Positions 55,913 to 64,000 of a stretch of DNA of 64,000 nt are shown here, piece after piece. The translations under genes were made by a program, and so were the position numbers. How positions within the stretch are numbered: the stretch's first letter is position 1; the number at the start of each line of letters is the position of its first letter. This DNA comes from Leptobrachium leishanense (Eukaryota; Chordata; Amphibia; Anura; Megophryidae). The stretch lies in contig CM019064.1 of NCBI GenBank assembly GCA_009667805.1, forward strand, positions 112,194,328 through 112,258,327, in the 5' to 3' direction. The notes under the pieces are model-generated. The model saw only the letters and a list, made by a program, of their open reading frames with translations, ran no database searches and was not told the origin of the DNA.

Positions 55913-57190
55913 GTTACCTCAATTAATAACATATACAATATATTCGAGAGTGTACAGTTCATGAAGGAGTGGTTGGTGTAACCACAAATCAGTATGTTTA
56001 TAGTATTTAAATGGAATCACATTCCAAATGTTTTCCTTTTCTTCATAATTGGCTTGGTGGCGTTTAAGTTAAATAATTTCTAATATACAGAAATGTTTGT
56101 TTTTAAGAACTGTTTTGATTTGGATGTGCATTTGTAACGCACAGTAAGTTAAGTTTCCTTGTGTAGTGGTGCAGTTCATAAACATGTAGAGCTAGAATCT
56201 CACAGAACGTCAAATGTAAGTTTGAGTAAGTGGAGAATACTGTTTGATTCTAACTTGTCAGATGAATGAATACAATCTTGGCAAGTGACATTTTTTCATA
56301 AATTTCCTTGGTCAGTAAAGGACTGGGCCTGAAAACCAGCCCCAGAGAGGGCATAGCTAGAGATGGAAAATGAGTTCAATGGATGGCCCCGAGTATACAG
56401 TATGTATGTGGCTGGTCATTAGCCCTTTAAGGACCAAGGATGGAACTGTTCCATCATAAATGTATGGACTTTAATGACTCTTGGTCAACCAGTGCAGCGT
56501 TTTGACTGATCCTGGAGGGACTATGCTGATCTGACAATGGTTTAGGTGGATTTGCAGATGACCCCACCTACAACCCAGTGTGCCAGTTGCCCACGCACAT
56601 AAAGTTTACTTTTGGACTTTTCAGGAAGTACATATAATGAAAGAGTAATGTTCTGCATGCGATCTGTTTTCAAATTCTAATAAATCATTTTAGAAATATT
56701 AAAATCAATACAGCTCCAGTAAACTAACCGGTCGACACCAGAGAAAGTTGTAGTCGCTCCCCTGATATAATATCCATAGGAGTATAGGACCATGTCCACT
56801 TCTTGACCATAGTGTGAGGGATAATCTTGTGTCAACCTACGGAATAAGGTAGAATGGTACTAAATTACCAACACAACAAAACAATCACATTAGCAGATCA
56901 TTATTCTTTGCAGCTTTGTAAGGAATGAAGCTAATAGACCTTTACATCATGCCTCAAATAAGGTAAAAATACAGTTATTAATTCAAGTGTAAAAGAAACA
57001 AATTTACTTAATTTTCGCAGAATACACATTCTATATCATGTGGCCAATGCACTTACTAATTGGAAATGTGTATAATATGCACAATTAGCTATACTGTTTA
57101 TGCCACAATATTATAGCAATATTAAAACAAAATACATAGAATGCATTTATTAAAGCTGATGAGATAACAAAAGATCTTCATATTCACTAG
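55913..57190. other. no gene recognised
   Basis: AT-rich sequence. A possible piggyBac-type MITE end CCCTTTAAGGACCAAGG at about 56421. Otherwise nothing. Confidence 0.5.
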
Positions 57191-57907
57191 AGGGGTTATT
57201 CAAAGGGAGCCGAAATTTCCATCGATTTGCATCGAACAGTGAATTTCACTGTATGGTGCAATTTCGTGGAAATTTGGCTATTCACAAAGCAGGCAATTCG
57301 CCAAATATTGTTGGTGAAAAGTTGTGAAAATGCCCAGATTTTCGGTGCTTTCGTTCGAATGGTTTAAACAGGCGAATCAATTAGGTTTCAATGTAAAAAA
57401 AATTCCAGTTTTTATTAATTTTTATTGTTTTCATTTTCAGCAAAAAGTCTTTATTAATTTATTTTTTAGAATTTTTTTCAACAACATTTTTGATTCAGAT
57501 TTTTTTAAAATTATTTACTTAATGTTTTTAATTCTGTAACAGACCTTTTTATTATTCATAGGAACTTATTTATCATTTTCATGCATTTTTTTGTTTTAAA
57601 TGTCTTTTAAAAATTTGCGTTTTTTGGGGAGGTTTACTTCGTTCGGTGGCAGATTGGCTTTTTTTGTCAGTGTTCGGCAGCTGATCGGAGGCATTAGGCA
57701 GATCTTCAGCTGCGTTTTCGGTCTTTTATCGGAAGCTTTTGGTGGGTTTATCGGCGGCATTTGGTGGATCCATTCGGTGCACTTCGGGGACCCTGTGGTG
57801 AATGCTGAATTCACTGTGTGGTCCCTGAATTTAAATCTCCGAATCACGATTAATGAAAGAGCGCTGTAATTTCTGTGAAATTCCGGTGCCCTTTGAATAA
57901 CCCCTTA
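57191..57907. mobile_element. MITE with AGGGGTTATTCAAAGGG termini
   Basis: The inverted terminus reappears at the right as CCCTTTGAATAACCCCTT. Interior holds TTCGGTGG/GGCAGATT-like repeats. A right-end fragment of the same family lies near 50433. No coding capacity. Confidence 0.75.
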
Positions 57908-57931
57908 AATCATTTGTAAACATGTCCTACT

Positions 57932-58877
57932 GCATTGGTCCCCAACCCTGGTCCTCAAGTACCCCTAACAGGCCAGGTTTTCCAGATGTCTGAAGCATAG
58001 CACAGGTGATATGATTTGCTGTTCAGTGATTGCAGGATTCAGTCTGCATTTCCCCAAGGTAATCCTTAATGCACCTGGGACGTAAAAACCCAAGGGCTGA
58101 ATATAGAATATTTGATACAGTCCTAACCGCAACATCTGAGGAAAGGGATTTAGGGGTTATTATTTCAGAGGATCTAAGGGTAAGTAGTCAATGTAATAGA
58201 GCAGCAGGAAATGCTAGCAGAATGCTTGGTTGTGTAGGGAGAGGTATTGGCAGTAGTAAAAGGGAAGTGCTCATGCCACTGTACAGAGCACTGGTGAGAC
58301 CTCACTTGGAGTATTGTGTGCAGTACTGGAGACCGTATCTCCAGAAGGATACAGACATCTTAGAGAGAGTTCAGAGAAGGGCTACTAAAATGGTGTACGG
58401 CTTGAAGGAGAAAAGTTACCAGGAAAGGCTTAATGATCTTAACATGTACAGCTTAGAAAAAAGACGAGACAGAGGAGATATGATAGAAACATTTAAATAC
58501 GTAAAGGGAATCCACAAGGTAGAGGAAGGGAGTATATTTAAAAGGAAACAAAGTAGCAAAACAAGAGGACATAGTCTTAGATTAGAGGGGCAAAGGTTTA
58601 AAAGTAACATCAGGGAGCATTATTTTACTGAGAGGGTGGTGGATACATGGAACAGTCTTCCAGTTGAAGTGGTAGAGGCCAAAACAGTAATTGAATTTAA
58701 GCAGGCATGGGATAGGCATAAGGCTATCCTAAACAAAAGATAAATCCAGGTAAAGTATCCATGTAATTGGGCAGACTAGATGGGCCGAAAGGTTCTTATC
58801 TGCCGACATTTTCTATGTTTCTATGTTTCTTAATACCTGTCCTGTCGGGGTACTTGAGGACAGGGTTGGGAACCATT
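57932..58877. mobile_element. hAT-type MITE, family A copy 3, split by CR1
   Basis: Termini GGTCCCCAACCCTGG and CAGGGTTGGGAACC, 8-bp duplication GTCCTACT/GTCCTAGT (57924-57931, 58878-58885). The CR1 fragment sits at the CTTAAT position of the MITE. Confidence 0.88.
58069..58743 (+). pseudogene. CR1-type LINE ORF2 C-terminal fragment (224 aa)
   Basis: 5'-truncated copy of a CR1-type reverse transcriptase, retaining only the region after the RT palm. Visible motifs: ERDLGVIISEDL, YRALVRPHLEYCVQYWRPYL, LERVQRRATKM and FTERVVDTWNSLP, ending in TAA. The open frame is intact to its natural stop. Downstream is the 3' UTR with GGGCCGAAAGGTTCTTATCT and a tail of TTTCTATG units to about 58828, the kind of short 3' tandem repeat known for CR1. 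CTTAAT on both sides suggests the target duplication. The Met at 58069 belongs to the MITE-LINE junction rather than a true start. Confidence 0.9.
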
Positions 58878-59041
58878 GTCCTAGTGTGTTTCTATATATA
58901 CAGTTTTTCAATATTGTTACCTTTTTATATTATTCCTACAAAGATTTTGGCTGTGTTTTGACATGATAGTGTAGTAATGGTTAGTGATATACTTATTAGA
59001 CATGTGCATTTGTTTTCATACCAATTGTGATCTTAGATTGT

Positions 59042-59983
59042 TGTCACGCTGGGGGTCCACTTGGGCCATCGTGGTGGCTTGGAACAAGGTGTGTAGCCCT
59101 TTAGGCAGGTGAGCTGCTGGCTTGGTACAAGACATACAAAATACAGATTCCAGACAAGAGGTGAACCAGACTGAAAACAAGAGAGACGGGGGCATAGAAG
59201 AAAGCTAAAGGGATCCCTATGCTGGGGTAGGTCCTTGTGTGGCCTCTAACTAATGAAGATACCTCACAAAGGATGACAGAGCCAGTGGGAACAAGAAGAG
59301 CGAGGGTTAACAAGACAGACAGAATCCTAGACTGGAGAGGTCCTTGAATAATGGCCTGTGAGTAAACTAAACTCAGACAAACAAGACACATATAACATGA
59401 AACATAAGAGTGGTCAGGACTAGCAGAACTTGGCAACGGAACAGGCATACAGGTTGCAGGGAGCAGGCAAGAGAGATATCCATAGAACACGCTTAAGGTC
59501 ATACAAAGAAACCAAAATACATGGTACAGGGTAGAAGGAGCAGATCAGAGAATAAACCAGAACGATAGCCAGAAGTCATACACAGGAACAGTTCTTAGCC
59601 AGGCCAGGTCAGCAACGGGATATGCAGAATACAGAGTACAGGGGAGCAAGAAAGAGAATATCCAGGAACATACAGTAAGCCACAAGGCAAAACCAGAAAT
59701 ACTAGAAATGAAGCTGTGCAGCAACGCGGGAATCAGGAACCAGGAACAGGACACAGGAAACACTACCACCATGAACTCCACAAACGGTCAAAGAAGCACT
59801 GTGCTGCTGGGAGTTATATAGGCAGTGGGTCTATGTGATTGGGCCATGTGACCTCAGACCAGAAGATCACAGCAGAACCCCATAGCAGCCCCAGACCGCA
59901 CAGCCAAAAACAAAACACGGGAAAACAGACATGAATGCCTCTCACCACCAGGGGGCGCAGCTCAAACCAGGGAAAATGTGACA
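59042..59983. mobile_element. solo LTR
   Basis: 942 bp starting TGTCACGC and ending TGTGACA, with perfect 5-bp duplication ATTGT (59037-59041, 59984-59988). No internal region. It lies just downstream of a hAT-like left end TAGACATGTGCATTTG (58997), of the same family as the element at 55308. Confidence 0.85.
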
Positions 59984-61934
59984 ATTGTAAGCTCTCAAGC
60001 AGGGTCCTCCCTCCTTCTGTTCCGTGTGTGTAACATGTATGTATATTTGTTATTTTGTCTCTCCCATTGCACAGTGCCAAGGAATTTGTTGGCGCTTTGT
60101 AAATATTTGTAACTGTAACTGATCAGTCCAAAATTTTTTTCTGGAGCACAAATCAACGAAAAAACAAATCGAAAACCGGAAATATTTTGTTTGTTTTGGT
60201 GTTTGTCAGTGCACCCACAAGTATAATACAATTTGTGTCAAATGCTGGTCACGTGTAGGGGGGTATAGCAAGGACAGGAGTCCACCTTCTCTTTGTGGGC
60301 CATGGAAGGTGGATGCAGGTGGGCTCTACGTCAGCCAACAGGTTATTGTTTAATTCATTGTGCAGAAAGAAGCTTGCATGGTTACAAAAAGCTGTGCACA
60401 GGCTTATTTACCAGCAACAAATTGAGTTTAACAAAACAAAATACTTTTTCTAACTTTCAGATGAACTGAATGGTTAAATGAAATTTGGATAAATCAAAGT
60501 AACAGGCTCGCTTTAGACCAAGGTCTGCAGAGAACTGTGATACAAATACATAAATCTCTGGTAAATTGTATCATATATTAGCAGAATATATTAATATATG
60601 CCACTTTCATCTTGAATCACAGATTTTAGAATTCAGTTTTATATTTGCTGTTCCAACCTCTGTGATGATATCACTGATGTAAATCACAGGTAAACTACAT
60701 TGTGTCTCATAAGTCTTGTACCGAAAGGCTGGCTGTCCACTGGCAACGTAGTCAGGCGACTGACTTGGTCACCCGACTACAGACACTGCTATTGGCCAAT
60801 CAGGGTCATCCACTGGAAGCATCTGTGGATGACCCAGATCAGCTGATAGCCAGCCGCCGGGGGAAAAAAGAAAAACCCCGCTGCCGGGTGAAAAAAAACT
60901 GTCTTTGATGCTGAAACTCCGTTTCAGCATTGCAAGGACTGCCCCGTCCAGCGTGGCCAGCTCGTAGAGAAAAAAAAAAGAAGCTGAAATTCTACATTTT
61001 GTTTTGACCAGAACTTTTAAAATTGCCTCCGTCCTGTAGGGGTTAAACTTGCTTTCACTTACCAACAACCATAGGAGCATCTTCGATTGTAACGGCAGCA
61101 GTAAAATTGCCATTCTCTATCCAACACAGCATCAAAGTACTGGCTCTGAAAGCCTGCTACAAGTCCATTGTTGGAACATGTTTGATACCTGCAATAGAGA
61201 TTTAAATATTGTAAAAAAAATAAAAATGAAAATCTTATGTTGTTAAAAATATTTTCAAGAAGTCATAACTGGTAGCAATACAATCTATTTCATGCACATA
61301 TGAATAGATAAAGCACAGTCAAGCCTGTTGGCTCTATATAAATGATTAGAAGGATAATAATAAATGGATAAACGCTTTTCCAATAAAATTAAATCATAAA
61401 ATATTATTTATGGGTGAAAAGTAAAAATTCCACTAGGTGGTGCTATCTGTCCAGCGTTGAAATGAACAATATATACAGTCTATGTTACTGGCAAAGTCTG
61501 AAACGCAGACATTGTATAGAATGCCTTAGGCATGGGGACAGCTAAATCTATACTGTGCCTATTGTACAGCGCTTCGGAATATGCTGGCGCTTTATAAATA
61601 AAGAATAATAATAATAATAATAATCTACCTACCAGATGTTTTGTAACTACATCTCCCATGATGCTCAAGTTGTCAGTAGATTGGCTGTCCCTCATGGGAA
61701 ATGTAGTTCCAAAACAGCTGGAGGTCCAAGGTTGCTGACCCATAGCTTAGGTATTTTATAGAGTACATAGTGTATTTTTGCAAATCATGAAATTAACTTA
61801 TTTCAGTTACACCGTATATACTTTATTTAAGGATTTTATAGCATATCCAGCATTTATAAGACAACAATGGAGGACACGTTATTAATGTATTGCAACTCAT
61901 GAAGCTAATTAAAAATAGCATAGAAACATACACT
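59984..61934. other. repeat-bearing intergenic region
   Basis: Contains a short interspersed repeat tail (59989-60120, AATTGTAAGCTCTCAAGCAG ... GGCGCTTTGTAAATA), a GC-rich stretch (60720-60920) ending in a piggyBac-like GTAGGGGTTAA near 61036, a tail GGCGCTTTATAAATAAAG with (AAT)n at about 61588-61623, and an 'ACATCTCCCATGATGCTC' MITE (about 61625-61745). No gene. Confidence 0.55.
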
Positions 61935-62460
61935 GCTTGGTCAAAAAAAAGTCATGCACTCTAATATGTCGTTGGACTCCTTTTTGCTTTGATTACATCA
62001 TGTATTCCCATTGGCATCGTTTCAATAAGCTCATGCACTATCACACGTTTATTTCCTTTCAGAGTTGCATTCATTTCTTGCCAAGATCTGGTATTGATGA
62101 TGGGAGAGTCTCAGCGCTGCGTAAAGTCTTCTCCAGCACATTATCCCAAAGATTCTCAATGGGGTTAAGGTCTGGACTCTGTTGTGGCCAACCCATGTGT
62201 GAAAATGATGTCTCATGCTCTCTGAATCACTCCTGCACAATTTGAGTCTGATGAATCCTGCATTGTCATCTTGGAAAATGCCCTTGCCATTAGGAATGAA
62301 AAAATCCACTGAAGGAAAAACCTAGTCATTCAGGGAGTCAGCTGACCTCATTTTTGGGGGGCATAACGCTGATCCTTGACCTGACCAACTGAAGCCATCC
62401 CAGATCATAACAGGATTGTACGGTAGTTGGTGACTTTTTTGGCCTGGCAGTGGAGATAGC
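61929..62460 (-). pseudogene. Tc1/mariner element relic
   Basis: The terminus TACACTGCTTGGTCAAAAAA lies at about 61930. On the minus strand 62049-62309 encodes a degraded C-terminal piece of a Tc1-like DDE transposase: IFQDDNA, then [19 protein letters not shown], which aligns in position with the usual [11 protein letters not shown] block but has lost it. Frame broken upstream. Confidence 0.72.
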
Positions 62461-62910
62461 ATTTGATCAACATGGACGAGAGTATTTTGTTTAGTAACTG
62501 GTATTTTAAACTTAAACCAAATGAAATTTTGCTTCGGGTTTAGTTTCCTCTGTTTATTTGAAGTTAAATGTCCTTTCGAGCCACCTAATACATTTATATT
62601 AACAACAAAACACTTCTTAGTTTGACAGTTTGTGCACTTATCAAACACTTGCCCGTTTCCCCTGGCTTCCTGTGTTACATCTGGCCTGACTGAGATTTGT
62701 TTATATGTCAAGATGTCTTTAGGTTTCTCGCACACAGGAAACTGCAATCTGGCATTAAGCTGCTTTAACACACCTCTCCTCTTTCCCGACTCATATAGAA
62801 CGTGCGGGATGTTTGTGATGACAGCTAAATCTTGTGAGTGTCTCTGCGTCCTTTGTTGGGTTTGTTTATGGAGACCCAAAGTGTAGCACCGCGCTCAGCG
62901 GCCGGGAACT
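62461..62910. other. no gene recognised
   Basis: The 185-codon antisense frame crossing this region has no recognisable domain and overlaps the Tc1 relic. Not annotated as a gene. Confidence 0.5.
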
Positions 62911-63230
62911 AAGGCTGGGTTCACACCACAGCGTAGCGCAGCATCGCGCAATGCTCGCGTTTTTTTTACGGGCGTTCGCGCATACAAAAAAACGCGCGAA
63001 CGTGCGTTGCAGCGCGTTCGCGGCTATGATATGGCCGCGAACGCGCGGCTATATGCAGAAAAGAAGCTCCCGGACTTCTTTTTGCGTCGACCATTTCTCA
63101 GCGCGTTCCTGCGCGCTGAGAAACGGCCAGGTGGGATATGCCCACATAGGGAATCATGGGATTTCACTGTTTGAGCGTTTTACAGCGCGCAGGAGCGCGT
63201 TGTAAAACGCTTAGGTGTGAACCCAGCCTT
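62911..63230. mobile_element. Harbinger-like MITE with palindromic interior
   Basis: Termini AAGGCTGGGTTCACACC / GGTGTGAACCCAGCCTT, with ACT on both sides (62908-62910, 63231-63233). If the outer AA/TT is left out, the flanks are TAA/TTA. The interior has a CGCGTTCGCG palindrome. Confidence 0.83.
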
Positions 63231-63579
63231 ACTGTCAGATATTTTTTTCGTTTTACTCACTCATAGTTCACGTTTACATGTCGCCTCTTGTGGATTGGTG
63301 AGAGCATTTTTCTTGTTAAAACACATTGAGGACAAAACACAAGCACGATATCCCTCTCCATTAGAACTACAGCTACAGGTGACACGGATATGTCACAGGC
63401 AAAGTGGGAAACAAGTATTGTGGAGAATGCTTTAGGTATTGATAGTTTCACGCTTTGCCTAGAAAAAAAATCTGCAATCTACAGAATGTCTAAGATATGT
63501 GTAAAGATGATTTTATTTTATACACTGCCTGGACAGTTTTGGAATGCTTGAGTTTTTCTCTCTACCTAATATATATATA

Positions 63580-64000
63580 CAGTTGTGTTCAAAATTATTC
63601 AACCCCCAATGCTGTAAAGGGTTTTAGTGAATTTAGAGTACATTTGTAATTGTATTCAGAATGAAATCCTACAAGGACTTTTTAAAGAACCATATGCAAC
63701 TAAAATGACATCAATTGGTTTTGTAATACAGTAGTAAATGTTTATTTTGTGAATTCTTCATTGACACAATTATTCAACCCCTTAAAGACTACCACTCTGA
63801 AGAACAGAGGTTCATTCAAGTGTTTTCAATCAGGTATTGAAAACACCTGTGGATGTCACGGAGCAGCAATAAAGCATAATAAGCACCAATTAGGCAGCTT
63901 TAAAATGACTGTGATACTCAGCTCCTTCTAGACATTTACTGGTGTGGTTACAAACATGGTGAAGTCAAGAGAATGGTCCAGGAAGACAAGAGAAGAGGTG
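63580..64000 (+). mobile_element. Tc1-like element, left part (runs off window)
   Basis: Terminus CAGTTGTGTTCAAAATTATT preceded by TA (63578-63579). Includes a second AATTATTCAACCCC near 63770, as in long-terminal-repeat Tc1 elements with internal direct repeats. Confidence 0.82.
63956..64000 (+). CDS. Tc1-like transposase N-terminus (partial)
   Basis: ATG at 63956 followed by MVKSREWSRKTREEV, which fits the start of a Tc1-family transposase DNA-binding (paired/HTH) region. Only 15 codons are in the window. Whether it is intact cannot be seen. Confidence 0.65.
   Translation, partial: MVKSREWSRKTREEV

Noticed and set aside
62322..62879. 185-aa antisense ORF
   Set aside because: No recognisable domain, and it overlaps a Tc1 relic and unassigned sequence.

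Overview
The window is vertebrate, intron-rich and heavily loaded with transposons. The only host gene I recognise is GPR161, a ciliary orphan GPCR, on the + strand from 4078 to 26064. It has five coding exons with consensus splice sites that join into a 515-residue protein. The repeats (TTAA-flanked piggyBac with a Uribo-like transposase, abundant PIF/Harbinger and hAT MITEs, an L1/Tx1-type ORF1p, CR1 and L2/CR1-like LINEs, Tc1 elements) point to an anuran amphibian. I cannot name the species.

Layout. 1-1640: a GC-rich 28-bp minisatellite. 1650-3340: an antisense L1-like 5' half (ORF1 only). 4037-12139: GPR161 exons 1-4, with introns holding MITEs and long inverted repeats. 12140-25822: GPR161 intron 4, with a Harbinger MITE, then a four-level nest (hAT / 24-bp minisatellite / second hAT / 21-bp minisatellite / LTR retroelement with one 797-aa ORF and no pol), then a 5.1-kb piggyBac element 44 bp away. 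25823-26064: last coding exon. 26065-31780: 3' UTR and intergenic DNA, including a Tc1/mariner-type element inside a Harbinger-type element. 31780-35636: a hAT MITE split by a decayed LINE, itself split by a TTAA MITE. 35704-38669: a second LTR retroelement without pol. 40807-49122: an antisense MYB-like gene of Harbinger type in five exons, whose last exon is cut by a 6.3-kb hAT element. That hAT holds a large GA/CA-rich array and a deleted endogenous retrovirus. 50853-64000: a hAT element, CR1 copies, a solo LTR, MITEs and Tc1 remnants. A fresh Tc1-like element runs off the right end.

Apart from GPR161, the coding content is transposon-derived. Many insertions carry target-site duplications that can be read by eye, so the order of events can be reconstructed. 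The most unusual material is the pair of pol-less LTR elements, the matched minisatellites in two nested hAT elements, and the hAT insertion in the MYB-like gene. Long ORFs in the tandem arrays are artefacts of stop-free repeat units.
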